Source: CAZKUN01 sp964555935 | GTDB lineage: Bacteria; Armatimonadota; Zipacnadia; Zipacnadales; VGFC01 | NCBI GenBank assembly: GCA_964555935.1 | Contig: CAZKUN010000015.1 | Coordinates: 5,239-69,238, forward strand | Direction of reading: 5' to 3' | DNA length: 64,000 nt | Shown: positions 42,255-51,656 of the stretch, one piece after another | Numbering within the stretch: the stretch's first letter is position 1 | Layout of the letters: each line of letters starts with the position of its first letter | Position numbers and translations under genes: made by a program | Notes under the pieces: model-generated | What the model was told of the DNA's origin: nothing | Database searches by the model: none | The model's input: the letters and a program-made list of their open reading frames with translations, nothing else

Positions 42255-44654
42255 TCACTTCTCAAGCGCCAGAATCACGGCCTCCTGCGGCTGAAGTTCA
42301 AGCTCGATCTGGCCCTTGCTGACGCGCGTCTCCACAGCCTCGACCGTGCCGTCGGGTAAAATGCGTTGGCCTCGCGCTTTGCCGTTCCGCACGGGCACGT
42401 CCAGAGCCACTGTCGTCGAGCTTTCTGTCTCCCAGTTCACTGCCAGTAGCACGCGCGCGCTGGGTGACTCCAGCAGCGTCACCTCCACGTCCTCCGCGAC
42501 CGGTTCGGCGAACAGGCTGCTCTTTCGCTCGAGCGCCTGGTCGATCTCAGCCTCCAGCGCCGCGACGTGATCGGCCTCTAGCGGCGGAAGCGCGACCTTC
42601 ACCCCGCGCTCGCCCTTCGGCGCGAATGGCTCCAGCAGTCCCGTCGCCGAGTCCTCTCCGAGGAAGATGACGCCGTCGCGCTCATCCAGGCCGGTCGGCA
42701 CTTCGGACATCACGATCACCGTCTTGCCTGCTCCCGCCTGCTCCTCCAGCAACGCGACCTCGTCCTCGTTCAGTGCGTAAGCGAAGGGCACGAGGAGTAC
42801 CTTCGCCTCATCCAGTCGTGCCGGATCCGGGTGCTCCAGGAACGTCATCCGGAACGGAATGCCCCGTCGAAGCAGCGCGTAGATCACGTTCCGGTGCGCC
42901 TTGAATCCGCGCTTCGACCCCTCAACCTCCTCTGCGCGCGCCATCCGGTCCCACGTATCCTCCGACCGCCGGCTGTAGCAGACCAGCACCTCGCCCGGCA
43001 CCTCGCCGCCGGCCACGAACGGTTCCATCGCCTCCATCACGTCATACGTGCTCGCGATTCCGGTCCTCGGGCCGGCCGGGTCGACGTAGTCCACATTCCC
43101 CAGCACGTAGGTCATGTGCCACCAGAAGAACTCGCTCGCCCCATGCATCCAGCACGACAGCGCCGATCCATACACCTCGACCGGCTCCCGGTCACGCTCG
43201 AAATCCCGCAGGCGACACGATTCCAGCGTCACGCCACTCCGGCGCGCGAAGTTCGCCGCGCCCAGGTGCAGCGCCGTCTCGGTCGGGTAGTAATGCGTCG
43301 AGTCGCCGAGGTAGTTGTGCAGCAGAATATATGGATCCGTCTGCAGACACTCAAGCTCCGTCGTCGCGCCGATCTGGTCCCACGCCGCGCCGGTAGCCAT
43401 GCGATTGTCGCTGCAGACCGGCAGCACGCAGATCATGGTATCGGTGATGATGCCCGGGTTCACGGCCTTCGCCGCCTTCACCGTCCGGTCGATCCAATCC
43501 CGCGTCGAGTCATACCGAAACTCGGTGAATTGCCCCCAGATCGGGTCGTCGGTCTTCCACGCCTCGCGGATGTCGGGGAACTCCTCGCCATACGCCTTGA
43601 GGAAGCGCGATTTGCATTCGTCGCACTCGCACCAGTGGGTGATCGATTCGTAGAACTCGGCCACCTCGGGGTCAGCGTGCTTGCTTAGGCCTCGCACCGG
43701 GTGCGTGTCGGTGTTCCATTCATCCGGCACCACGCCGATGCCGTCCACGCCCGACTGCGTCATGTAGGCGACCGCCCGCGTGTACGCCTCGCCCCACCGG
43801 TTGTTGACGCATCCCCAGACCGGGAAATCCGGGTCGTTCGCGTCGTCGATCTTCGGCAGACCGACCCCAACCGTGAGCCACACCTTGAGTCCCCGCTCGT
43901 GCGCGTCTCGGACGAAGTCGATCATTGGATCGTCCGGATCCATCGGCGGCAGCTCGTCGCCGTCCATCACCACATCCCATTGCGTGCTCCGGTAGAAGTG
44001 GAAGGCGTTGCAGCCAATCTCCTCAATCGCACCAAAGAACTCGTCGCGGTGCTTGGGGTCCGTGTTGCCGCTGCCCTCAAAGCTTGGGTGTTCCAGCAGG
44101 TTCGGGCCTCTCGCGCCGCCCTCTATCACCTCGCCCACATGCAGATCATCAAACCACACCGTGCCGGCCCGCTCGCGGATGAACGCGTAGACCAACGCCG
44201 TCGCGATCGGCGCCGGCGGCTCGTAGGTCTCCTCCGAGTACTGCCAACCCTCCGTCGCCGGATCGAAGGCCGCGATCTTCATCGGCCATGACTCGCCATT
44301 CTTAAGCCGGAGATCGAGATAGACGGAGCACCGGTAGTTCGGCTCACCCGTCACGCCGACCAGCTTCGCCCAACCCGCGACCACGATCGGCCGCGCCTCG
44401 TCCTGGTCGAACACGATCTGCTGAACCGCCCCCTGGGCGTCGGCATTGGTCTCGGCCACGCAGCGCAGGCTCGTCTCGTCGCCATGCTTCTCCTCGCGAT
44501 CCGTTTCGTAGCCGCTCCCATACGTTGCCCACACGCGGTTGTCCAGCGCGCGTCCGGGATGGGCATATATCCCTCGAATCAGTTCGCCGTTGTCCGGTAG
44601 TGGCGCGCACGTGCCTGCAGTGCCAATCAGCGCGGCTACGATGATGATCCCCAT
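42255..44654 (-). CDS. Secreted GH42-like protein with N-terminal CBM
   Basis: 799 residues from ATG 44654 (AAGGAGG 11 nt upstream, GGAG closer) with a signal peptide (MGIIIVAALIGTAGTCAP). Residues about 25-165 are a CBM4/9-like jelly-roll (CSVYLDLRLKNGESWPMKI, TVWFDDLHVGE). A TIM barrel follows: AIEEIGCNAFHFYRSTQWD, DGIGVVPDEWNTDTHP with a candidate acidic residue, then THWCECDECKSRFLKAYG. That last motif closely matches the GH42 CxCxxC zinc-cluster motif, which is followed in GH42 by FRxWL-type residues. The later part resembles GH42 trimerisation (SRRSEDTW, VLLVPFAYALNEDEVALLEE) and C-terminal beta domains. It is divergent from the second DUF4838 gene. A beta-galactosidase-clan hydrolase is likely; substrate unknown. 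Confidence 0.7.
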   Translation of the reverse strand: MGIIIVAALIGTAGTCAPLPDNGELIRGIYAHPGRALDNRVWATYGSGYETDREEKHGDETSLRCVAETNADAQGAVQQIVFDQDEARPIVVAGWAKLVGVTGEPNYRCSVYLDLRLKNGESWPMKIAAFDPATEGWQYSEETYEPPAPIATALVYAFIRERAGTVWFDDLHVGEVIEGGARGPNLLEHPSFEGSGNTDPKHRDEFFGAIEEIGCNAFHFYRSTQWDVVMDGDELPPMDPDDPMIDFVRDAHERGLKVWLTVGVGLPKIDDANDPDFPVWGCVNNRWGEAYTRAVAYMTQSGVDGIGVVPDEWNTDTHPVRGLSKHADPEVAEFYESITHWCECDECKSRFLKAYGEEFPDIREAWKTDDPIWGQFTEFRYDSTRDWIDRTVKAAKAVNPGIITDTMICVLPVCSDNRMATGAAWDQIGATTELECLQTDPYILLHNYLGDSTHYYPTETALHLGAANFARRSGVTLESCRLRDFERDREPVEVYGSALSCWMHGASEFFWWHMTYVLGNVDYVDPAGPRTGIASTYDVMEAMEPFVAGGEVPGEVLVCYSRRSEDTWDRMARAEEVEGSKRGFKAHRNVIYALLRRGIPFRMTFLEHPDPARLDEAKVLLVPFAYALNEDEVALLEEQAGAGKTVIVMSEVPTGLDERDGVIFLGEDSATGLLEPFAPKGERGVKVALPPLEADHVAALEAEIDQALERKSSLFAEPVAEDVEVTLLESPSARVLLAVNWETESSTTVALDVPVRNGKARGQRILPDGTVEAVETRVSKGQIELELQPQEAVILALEK

Positions 44655-44823
44655 GGTGGCTCCGGCCTCCTTAATCGTGTCGCCTCGGTCCCTTCGCCAT
44701 TTGCTCTCACCCCTCCTGGCCTCCTTGCCGTCCCGTGGCGCAGGCATTCTTGCCTGCGGCCTCCACCGAGGGCTCTCCCCCTATCGCGGCGAAGCCTACC
44801 CAGCACGAGGCAATGGTTGTCCG
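44655..44823. promoter_or_regulatory. Divergent intergenic region, GH42-like / DUF4838, with hairpin
   Basis: 169 bp between divergent starts. It contains the hairpin module at 44734-44758 near its centre. Promoters for both genes are expected by position; no clear boxes are seen. Confidence 0.3.
44734..44758 (+). repeat. Hairpin module H, second copy
   Basis: CGTGG leader, then arms CGCAGGCA and TGCCTGCG with a TTCT loop (44739-44758). It matches the copy at 39925 except for two compensating stem changes (G to A opposite C to T), so the pairing is preserved by covariation. Confidence 0.9.
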
Positions 44824-47250
44824 ATGAAACGCATCAACCTAGCGTCCGCATTCTGGCTGTTCGCGTTCTGCGTCCCCTCCGGCGCGGACCTCGTCTTGGT
44901 CGCCGACGATGTCGCGCGCGCGACCATCCTTCTTCCCGCCGAGGCCTCCCCGACTGAGACCTTCGCCGCCGATGAGTTGGTGCGCTGCGTCGCCGTCTCA
45001 ACGGGCGTCACGCTCCTCGTCGCCCACGAGCCGGCCCGCCCGGATACCGCGGTCATCTCAGTCGGCCGCACGGAAGCCGCAGACGCGCTCGCCTACGCCC
45101 CGAACGCCGCCTTCCCCGGCCCTTACACCATCCGCACTGACGGCGCCGCTGTCTTCATCCTCGGCCGGGGCGATCGCGGCACGATCTACGCGGCCTACGA
45201 CTTCCTCCGCCGGTTCGTCGGATGCCGTTGGCCGATGCCTGGCGCGGTCGGCGAGATCATCCCGAAACAGACCCGGATCACCATACCCGATGTCTCGATC
45301 GACGAGACTCCCGCATTCCGCTTCCGCATCGCCGCCGGTTTCTCTAATGATGACTACATCGACTGGGCCACCAAGTCGCGGCTTCAGCTCTGGACGCCGA
45401 GCGCGGGTTCATGGGCCAGTCCTGAGATCGCCAAACGCGGCGGCTACGTCAAGGGCACGATGCACCACGCCTTCGATGCTCTGGTGCCCGAGGACAGGTA
45501 CTTTGCCGACCACCCCGAGTACTACGGCCTCCTCGGCGAGGTTCGCGTTCCCGGACGCGCGTCGCAGCTCTGCCTGTCGGATTCGGAGGTGGTCCGCATC
45601 GTCGCCGACGGGGCCATTCAGTACTTCAATCAGCACCCGGAGGCGACGTTCTTTTCGCTCTGCCCAAACGACAACCAGAACTGGTGCGAGTGCGAGCCTT
45701 GCGGCGCCTTCGACACGGAGACAATGGAGCGCTGGGGCCGACCGTATCCGATCGTCAGCGACCGGTATTTTCAGTTCGTGAATCAGGTCGCCGACGCGCT
45801 TGCCGAGAAACACCCGGGCAAGCTGCTCTACACCTTCGCCTACCAGAACTACACCGACGCGCCGAAGACGCATATCCCGCGAGACAACGTCATCGTCAGC
45901 CTATGCCACATGGTCCCCGCGTGCTACTCGCACCCACTTACAAGTCCCGCCTGCGATCAGAACGCGCTGTTTGATGACCTGCTGGGCGGCTGGTCCGCGG
46001 CGCACGGCAACATGTGGTACTGCGCGTACACCTGCAAGTCGATGTGGGAGCAGATGCCGTGGCCCATCGCCCGCCGCCTCGCGGTCGATATCCGCCACCT
46101 TCACGACGCGGGTTTCCAGGGCTTCTACTCGCAGGGATCCCAGGCTATCTGGGGCCAACTCGGGGTCAACTTCCACCTCATGGCGCGGATGCTGTGGGAC
46201 CCGGCCACCGACGTCGAGGCCACGCTGGCCGAGTACTTCGCCCTCACCTTCGGCCCGTCCGCTGATGCCATGACCGACTTCTACAACGCCCTCGAAAATG
46301 GGTTCTCGCGCAAGCCCGTTCACGTCCACCACGAGGTCGACATCTGGGGGCCTGAGGTGATGACCTCGACGGTCCGTCGCCGCTGCGATGCAGCCCTCGC
46401 CCGCGCTCTAGGCCTCGCCGATGGCGACGAAATCGTATCTGCGCGCATCGCGCCCGTCGCCGCAGCCTATCGCTACGCCGCCCTCCGCGTCGAGGGCCTC
46501 GCCGGCGAGTCGAAGTGGTTCGCCTCTGGCGATGACGAAGGACTCCGCGATGCCTGCGAGGCCTATCGCGAGGTGATCGCCATCGCTGAGGCCAACCCCG
46601 GCGGCGAAGCGCTGGGAGCCGGTTCCGTCCGCCGATACGTCGGCCCGCGTTTCGACCGTCTGGCGCTGCCTTACGACGCCCTCTTCGCATCCGAGGAAGA
46701 TCGTGAATACGACTGGCAGACTATCGGCGGCGGACCGATTGAGCCTCCCGCCGGCGAGCCGCCGTCCGGCTGGGGGCTGCCCGAGGAGCAGGCCGACTGC
46801 GGCATCGCTCTCTCTCGCGATCGGGGCTACGAGTCGGACGCCTCGCTGCGCGTGTGGTCGGCCGTCACGGATGAAGGCTCGCCCCGGTTCGTCGCTCTCA
46901 AGCACGACTGGGTGGTGATCAGCACTCTCGGCGAGCGCCTCGATGTCTCGCAGGGCGACGCCATTGTGATCACTGCTCGCGTCCTCGTGCCCCATGACAT
47001 TGCCGAGACCAAGCGTGGCGCGACGCTTGGCTTCGTTGGCTACGATGCCGCCGGCGACAGCCCGGAGCGTTGGCGCCCCGGCGGGATCGAGTCGAGGCAG
47101 TCGGAGGCCACCGACGGTTGGCGACGCATTATCGTCGCGCGCACTATCGACCGACCCGGCATCACCCAAATCGCCGTCCGCCTCGCCCTCTCGGGCGTCG
47201 GCGAGTGCTACTTCGACGACATCGAAGTCCTGCGCGGAACGCCCAAATAG
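44824..47250 (+). CDS. Secreted DUF4838 protein with C-terminal beta domain
   Basis: 808 residues from ATG 44824 with a signal peptide (MKRINLASAFWLFAFCVPSGA); the frame is open upstream, but the signal peptide fixes this start. Its ribosome site is weak. The small N-terminal hexosaminidase-like domain (AADELVRCVAVSTG, YAAYDFLRRFVGCRWPMPG) precedes the DUF4838 barrel: HHAFDALVPEDRYFADHPEYY, SLCPNDNQNWCECEPCGAFD with the CxCxxC motif, and FYSQGSQAIWGQLGVNFHL. The last 180 residues form a CBM-like sandwich (GECYFDDIEVLRG) absent from the DUF4838 protein at 11.3-13.1 kb. Predicted uronidase/hexosaminidase-like hydrolase of unproven activity. A BNR-propeller gene follows after 26 bp. Confidence 0.8.
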   Translation: MKRINLASAFWLFAFCVPSGADLVLVADDVARATILLPAEASPTETFAADELVRCVAVSTGVTLLVAHEPARPDTAVISVGRTEAADALAYAPNAAFPGPYTIRTDGAAVFILGRGDRGTIYAAYDFLRRFVGCRWPMPGAVGEIIPKQTRITIPDVSIDETPAFRFRIAAGFSNDDYIDWATKSRLQLWTPSAGSWASPEIAKRGGYVKGTMHHAFDALVPEDRYFADHPEYYGLLGEVRVPGRASQLCLSDSEVVRIVADGAIQYFNQHPEATFFSLCPNDNQNWCECEPCGAFDTETMERWGRPYPIVSDRYFQFVNQVADALAEKHPGKLLYTFAYQNYTDAPKTHIPRDNVIVSLCHMVPACYSHPLTSPACDQNALFDDLLGGWSAAHGNMWYCAYTCKSMWEQMPWPIARRLAVDIRHLHDAGFQGFYSQGSQAIWGQLGVNFHLMARMLWDPATDVEATLAEYFALTFGPSADAMTDFYNALENGFSRKPVHVHHEVDIWGPEVMTSTVRRRCDAALARALGLADGDEIVSARIAPVAAAYRYAALRVEGLAGESKWFASGDDEGLRDACEAYREVIAIAEANPGGEALGAGSVRRYVGPRFDRLALPYDALFASEEDREYDWQTIGGGPIEPPAGEPPSGWGLPEEQADCGIALSRDRGYESDASLRVWSAVTDEGSPRFVALKHDWVVISTLGERLDVSQGDAIVITARVLVPHDIAETKRGATLGFVGYDAAGDSPERWRPGGIESRQSEATDGWRRIIVARTIDRPGITQIAVRLALSGVGECYFDDIEVLRGTPK

Positions 47251-47276
47251 ACTGCCAGACAACGGAGATGACCCGA

Positions 47277-49685
47277 ATGCTGCTCGCAACAATCTGCGTG
47301 CTCTCAGCCACATGCGCTTCAGTCCATGCCCAGCCGGCCGGAGGAGTGGATCAGTCTATGAGTCCTGATTTTGGCATCGGCGGCGTGGGCGGCGCGTACT
47401 TCTTCGCCTCGCCCGGCGAGTTGGTCGTCGATGTGCACAAGCAAGACCGGCATCGTAGCAGCAACACCACTGAGTTGCGCGCCATCCTCGTTGGCCCTGA
47501 CCGCAAGGTGCTGGCCGAGGAGTATATCGACGACGACGGCCTGCCGAAGGATAGCGATCCCGGCGAGCCGCAGACCGTGCGGCTGTCTACCACTGTCGAG
47601 CGCCCTGGGGTCTATGCCCTCAACATCACCGTGACGCAGGACCGCTATGGCAATGAGATCATCTGGGGCTTCCGCACGAATTGCCAAAAATACCTCATCG
47701 AGACCTCGCGTGGCCACAAGGACGAGCGCCACCAGGAGCCGCTCCTGTTGCTCACCCGCGGCACGCCCGCCGACGCCTGCTTCATGCCTCGTCAGGGCGA
47801 GTTCGTCATGGATCTCTCCAGCCTCACCATCGCCGACCCGGTGACAGTCCACGCTGCCGATGGCACGCTCATCGCATCCCTCGACGTCGGCGCCGATGGC
47901 AAGGCAACCCACACCTTCCCCGCCGGGACTGACCGCGACGCCACGCCATGGCGCCTGCACATCCCCGGCGGCCAGGCGACGGTCAACATCGACGGCGTCA
48001 CGCGCTGGGAAGACGGTGACCGCTTCCCGGACTGGCCGCTCTGGACGCCCAATATCGACTCGTGGTTCCCATTCGCCGAGCACCGCTGGCTCCTGACGCC
48101 ATACAGTCGAACCGTCTACGATGAGCCCGGCAAGTCAGGCACGATGCCGTTCCGCGTCCACAACAGCTCCGACCGCGAGCAGACCATCGGTCTCGCCCTC
48201 GAGTTCCCGGGCGCGAAGTGGCCCGCGAAGCTCTCAAGCAAGCAAGTGACGCTCAGTCCTTCCAAAGCCGCCGAGGTGGCGGTCCGCTTCAAGGTCTCGA
48301 AGACCGACGAGACCCGCGTCTGCCACATCCGCGCAACCCCGGCGGATGGCTCCGGCTTCACCACCTACTCGACCCTGACCGTCAAGCCCGGCCTCGCGCC
48401 CGCATTCCAGCCCATCGAGATGCCGATTGCCTTCACGCCCTACCGCCACGAGAACGAGCAGTTCGGCTACTGGCCCGAGTACCCGCTCGACAACCAACTC
48501 TACTTCGACGCGGAGAACCACCCGTTGATCCGCTCGCGCCCTGGCGTCAAGTCAATCGCGAAGGGGCAGTGGCGCGAATCGGCGTTCTCAACAGCCATCA
48601 CCTCTCGTCCGCCCGAACTCGAGGGTGTCGGCTTCGGCATGTCCTCCACCAAGCTCGCCTTCGACGCGGACAACGATCTCTACCTCGTTACCTATAGCGG
48701 CGACCATTCCATTTTGCTGCGCTCTGGCGATGGCGGCCAGACGTTCGCCGCTACGATCATCCCCCCAGGGCGCGCGCCCAGTCACCACTTCGACATCGAG
48801 CAGTTCACCGGCTGCAATTTCCCGGAGAATCCACCCGCCCTCGTCCGCTACACCCGGACGGCCAGCGATCCCAAGCTCAAGTGGCGCCGCGTCAACGACC
48901 TCGAACTGTTCCTGCCGGAGAAGGTCGACGGTGAGATCGTCGTCGGTGACCCGATCCTGATTTCCGACAAGTGCATCGGGCTCTCGTCCCACTCGGGGAT
49001 TCCTGCAACCGTGGTGTCGAGGGGCAGCAAGGTCCACGTCGCCTGGGGAGAGGCAACGGACCCGGATATCAAGGTCCCAGGCGTTCCCGCCTTCGTCGCG
49101 ACCTACGATCGCGAGACGGGCAGTCTCACCGAGCCGGCCCTCATCGGCTACGGCGCGCCCGCCAACGACATCCACAACTCGCCCAGCATCACGATGGACA
49201 GCAAGGGTTACCTGCACGTGCTGGCGGGTACCCATGGGAAACCGTTCCAGTACGCTCAATCGCTCAAGCCCAATGACGCGAGTGGTGGCTGGACGGAGGC
49301 CGTGCCGGTGGGGGATAAACTCCCGGTGACTTACATCGGCCTCGTCTGCGATCCGGACGATACGCTCCACCTCGTCTGCCGACTGTGGCAGTTTGGCGGC
49401 GAGCCCTTCCCGCTCAGCAGTCACGCCACGCTCGGCTACCTTCGCAAGCCCGCCGGGAAGCCGTGGGAGGAGCCACGCAAGCTCGTCCGCGCGGCCTTTA
49501 GCGAGTACAGCATCTTCTACCACCGACTCACCATCGACCGCGTCGGCCGGCTGTTCCTGTCATACGATTACTGGTCGACGTTCTGGTTCTACCGGAATGA
49601 CCACGTGGGGAATCGCCGCGCGCTGATGATGAGCGAGGACGGCGGCGACAACTGGCGCCTCACCCGCGCCGAGGATCTGCACTAG
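47277..49685 (+). CDS. Secreted BNR/Asp-box beta-propeller protein
   Basis: About 802 residues if started at ATG 47277, which has GGAG 9 nt upstream; the in-frame ATG at 47268 touches that site and would add MTR. Signal peptide MLLATICVLSATCASVHAQ. Residues about 20-400 are beta-sandwich/Ig-like (VERPGVYALNITVTQ, PFRVHNSSDREQTIGLALEF). From about 430 on there is a BNR-type propeller: Asp-box-like SILLRSGDGGQTF, PSITMDSKGYLHVLAGTHG, ALMMSEDGGDNWRLT at the end. BNR-4-type proteins include sialidase-like and ulvan/rhamnogalacturonan-lyase-like enzymes as well as binders. No sialidase Arg triad is obvious to me. It lies downstream of DUF4838 and probably shares its operon. Confidence 0.75.
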   Translation: MLLATICVLSATCASVHAQPAGGVDQSMSPDFGIGGVGGAYFFASPGELVVDVHKQDRHRSSNTTELRAILVGPDRKVLAEEYIDDDGLPKDSDPGEPQTVRLSTTVERPGVYALNITVTQDRYGNEIIWGFRTNCQKYLIETSRGHKDERHQEPLLLLTRGTPADACFMPRQGEFVMDLSSLTIADPVTVHAADGTLIASLDVGADGKATHTFPAGTDRDATPWRLHIPGGQATVNIDGVTRWEDGDRFPDWPLWTPNIDSWFPFAEHRWLLTPYSRTVYDEPGKSGTMPFRVHNSSDREQTIGLALEFPGAKWPAKLSSKQVTLSPSKAAEVAVRFKVSKTDETRVCHIRATPADGSGFTTYSTLTVKPGLAPAFQPIEMPIAFTPYRHENEQFGYWPEYPLDNQLYFDAENHPLIRSRPGVKSIAKGQWRESAFSTAITSRPPELEGVGFGMSSTKLAFDADNDLYLVTYSGDHSILLRSGDGGQTFAATIIPPGRAPSHHFDIEQFTGCNFPENPPALVRYTRTASDPKLKWRRVNDLELFLPEKVDGEIVVGDPILISDKCIGLSSHSGIPATVVSRGSKVHVAWGEATDPDIKVPGVPAFVATYDRETGSLTEPALIGYGAPANDIHNSPSITMDSKGYLHVLAGTHGKPFQYAQSLKPNDASGGWTEAVPVGDKLPVTYIGLVCDPDDTLHLVCRLWQFGGEPFPLSSHATLGYLRKPAGKPWEEPRKLVRAAFSEYSIFYHRLTIDRVGRLFLSYDYWSTFWFYRNDHVGNRRALMMSEDGGDNWRLTRAEDLH

Positions 49686-49720
49686 TACCGGCGTGAGCTA
49701 CTTCGCAACCTTAGTCGTCC

Positions 49721-49790
49721 CGTGCCGGCGGGTCTCCTGACCCGCCAGTTGTCGGTTTGCCTAGGTCCGGCGGGTCAGGAGGCCCGCCGT
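49721..49790. repeat. Head-to-head pair of hairpin modules B
   Basis: First copy (+ orientation): CGTGCC leader and GGCGGGTC-TCCT-GACCCGCC (49727-49746), a perfect 8-bp stem. Second copy (- orientation, one mismatch): GGCGGGTC-AGGA-GGCCCGCC (49769-49788). They fill the 104-bp gap between two convergent genes, and the second touches the stop codon of the beta-helix gene. Confidence 0.88.
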
Positions 49791-51538
49791 CACTCCTCCG
49801 CCTTCGCCGTCCCATACATCGGCTCGTTCTTGTATGACCAATCCTGCAGAAGCGGCCGCAGTACCTTGCCGTCCGGGCTTTGGTTATTGCTGTAGATGAC
49901 GTTGCCCGATTCCGCGTCACCATCCCATCGCGCCAGCGGGAAGAACGTCATCGCCTGCGCGTGTGGCTCCTGCGGGATGTATCCACCGGATCCATAGTCC
50001 GGCACGTCGATCACGTTGTCCTCAAACCGCAACCGCTCGTAGTTCGCGTGCAGGATCTGCACCACGATTCCCACCGGGAATCGCGCCTTCCCCTCCGCGT
50101 CGTCGTACTTCCGGCCCTCGATGACATTGTCCCGCACGATCACATCATGAATCCGCGTCCCCTCGCCCAAAGCTTGCCCGTATAGCTGCACGCCGATTGG
50201 CGTGTAGACGTTGTTCTTCGGCGCGCCGAGCGTGATGTGATTCCCTGCAAACAGCACGTGGTCGTGGCGCGGTGCTTGTACCGGCTTGTCGTCGTGACCC
50301 TTGATGTGCATCGACAGTCCGTTGGCGACGTTGATGAACTCATTGTCAACGATGGTCGTGTCGCGGTTCCACCAGCTCATCACGAAGACCGCCGCGCCGT
50401 CGAAATCTGTGACCGTGTTGTTCCGGATCAACAGCCCCGCGCAGTCGCCATACGTGATCGCGTGCAGCGGGCTCTTCTGCGTCGCCGGATCGAAGTGCTC
50501 GTCATGCACCACGCAGTTCTCAACCAGGCCCCCGTATGAGGGCCACCAGTTGTTCTCGTTCTCCCCGCCATTAGCCGGATCCCAATCCGGGTCGTGCCCC
50601 TCGGGCAGGATCCAGCTCCGGTTGTCGAAGTTGTTCGCGCCTCCCAGCGTGATATGCGTGATCTCCCCGACGTTGCCCTCGAGATCGCCGTTGTGCCCGG
50701 GGTCGGTGAAGTCGAGATCCCTGTACGTCGCCGCCCTGCGCGACCCCGATCGGGCCTTGAAGACCAGGCTCTGGTGGATCGCGAAGCACTCGCGCGAGGA
50801 ACCCTCCGGATGTTTGCCCGTGCCGTAACCCCTGAAGTTGCATCGCTCCACCAGCGCCGCGCCGCCCCTCAGCCCAATCGCGTTGATCGTCGTGTGTCGG
50901 TTCTGCCCATCGAAGTTGCAGTCGACTGCTAGGTCGCGGATGATGACATGGTCAGCGCTCTCGTGGAAGTTGCGATTCGCCAGGACGTTGAAGTAGTTGT
51001 TTCCCGGCGCGGAGCCCTTCGGGTCCGATCCGTCCAGCAACCGGATGACCGTCTGCTCGCGGCCCGTACCCTCGATCTTGTACCCCGGCCCCAGGTCAAT
51101 CGCGTGATACGCGATGTCGGGGTCATAGTGCGGCGGCGTGCCTCTCACGGCATACGTCTTCGCCAGCAGCTTCACGCGTCCCAGCGCTCTCAGGCATGCG
51201 TTGATTGCCTCGTTGTCGGCATGTTCTCCGTCGCCTTGCGCCCCAAACCACTCCGCGCGCGCATCGCCATGCCGGTCGAACACTCGCCGGAGCCGCCCCT
51301 CACCATTGCCTGGCGCAAGCACCGTCCCGCCGTCGACCTCCGCCTCGCTCTCGGCCTCATAGACGAAGACGCCGCCACCATCATCTCCCGGCTGCCGATA
51401 GCCGCCCACCTCGAAGCGCGCGCCATCCTGAAGTGTCGTCGCCGCAACCATCTCAGCGATGGTGGCAACAGGCCGCGCTTGCGCGCCGCCGACGGCGGCG
51501 ACCACGCTCGCCAACATCAGGCACAGAAACCGGCTCAC
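49790..51538 (-). CDS. Secreted pectate-lyase-superfamily beta-helix protein
   Basis: 582 residues from GTG 51538, supported by ACGGAGG 7 nt upstream; the signal peptide runs to VVAAVGGAQA. The N-terminal cap (ATIAEMVAATTLQDGARFEVGG, QPGDDGGGVFVYEAESEAE) is the form typical of pectate-lyase-3-like and tail-spike proteins. The body is a right-handed beta-helix with Asn/His ladders (HVIIRDLAVDCNFDGQN, GLLIRNNTVTDFDGAAVFV, HVLFAGNHITLG, VIVRDNVIEGRKYDD). It differs from the lipoprotein at 16.3 kb by lacking a lipobox and Fn3 domain. A catalytic centre is not evident. Likely a secreted polysaccharide lyase, hydrolase or binder. Confidence 0.78.
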   Translation of the reverse strand: MSRFLCLMLASVVAAVGGAQARPVATIAEMVAATTLQDGARFEVGGYRQPGDDGGGVFVYEAESEAEVDGGTVLAPGNGEGRLRRVFDRHGDARAEWFGAQGDGEHADNEAINACLRALGRVKLLAKTYAVRGTPPHYDPDIAYHAIDLGPGYKIEGTGREQTVIRLLDGSDPKGSAPGNNYFNVLANRNFHESADHVIIRDLAVDCNFDGQNRHTTINAIGLRGGAALVERCNFRGYGTGKHPEGSSRECFAIHQSLVFKARSGSRRAATYRDLDFTDPGHNGDLEGNVGEITHITLGGANNFDNRSWILPEGHDPDWDPANGGENENNWWPSYGGLVENCVVHDEHFDPATQKSPLHAITYGDCAGLLIRNNTVTDFDGAAVFVMSWWNRDTTIVDNEFINVANGLSMHIKGHDDKPVQAPRHDHVLFAGNHITLGAPKNNVYTPIGVQLYGQALGEGTRIHDVIVRDNVIEGRKYDDAEGKARFPVGIVVQILHANYERLRFEDNVIDVPDYGSGGYIPQEPHAQAMTFFPLARWDGDAESGNVIYSNNQSPDGKVLRPLLQDWSYKNEPMYGTAKAEE

Positions 51539-51558
51539 TCCCAATCCTCCGTATCCGT

Positions 51559-51583
51559 CGTAGGACAGGCGTCCTCGCCCGTC
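51559..51583 (+). repeat. Hairpin module C, degenerate copy
   Basis: CGTAG leader and GACAGGCG-TCCT-CGCCCGTC (51564-51583), an 8-bp stem with one mismatch. It lies 20 bp upstream of the beta-helix start, inside the probable 5' leader, and opens a row of four modules. Confidence 0.85.
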
Positions 51584-51596
51584 GCCGTCCTGGAGC

Positions 51597-51614
51597 GCGG
51601 ACGCCCTCGTCCGC
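51597..51614 (+). repeat. Hairpin module D
   Basis: GCGGACG-CCCT-CGTCCGC, a perfect 7-bp stem with a CCCT loop, second in the four-module row. Its leader (CGTCCTGGAGC) departs from the CGTAG/CGTG pattern. Confidence 0.8.
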
Positions 51615-51627
51615 ATTTCGTTGCCGT

Positions 51628-51651
51628 CGTAGGACAGGCGTCTCGTCTGTC
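51628..51651 (+). repeat. Hairpin module C, second copy
   Basis: CGTAG leader and GACAGGCG-TCT-CGTCTGTC (51633-51651), an 8-bp stem including one G-T pair, third in the row. Confidence 0.85.
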
Positions 51652-51656
51652 GCCGT

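Noticed and set aside
44539..44823. 95-residue N-terminal extension of the second DUF4838 protein
   Set aside because: The extension runs through the divergent gap and a hairpin module into the opposite gene; the signal peptide at 44824 marks the start.
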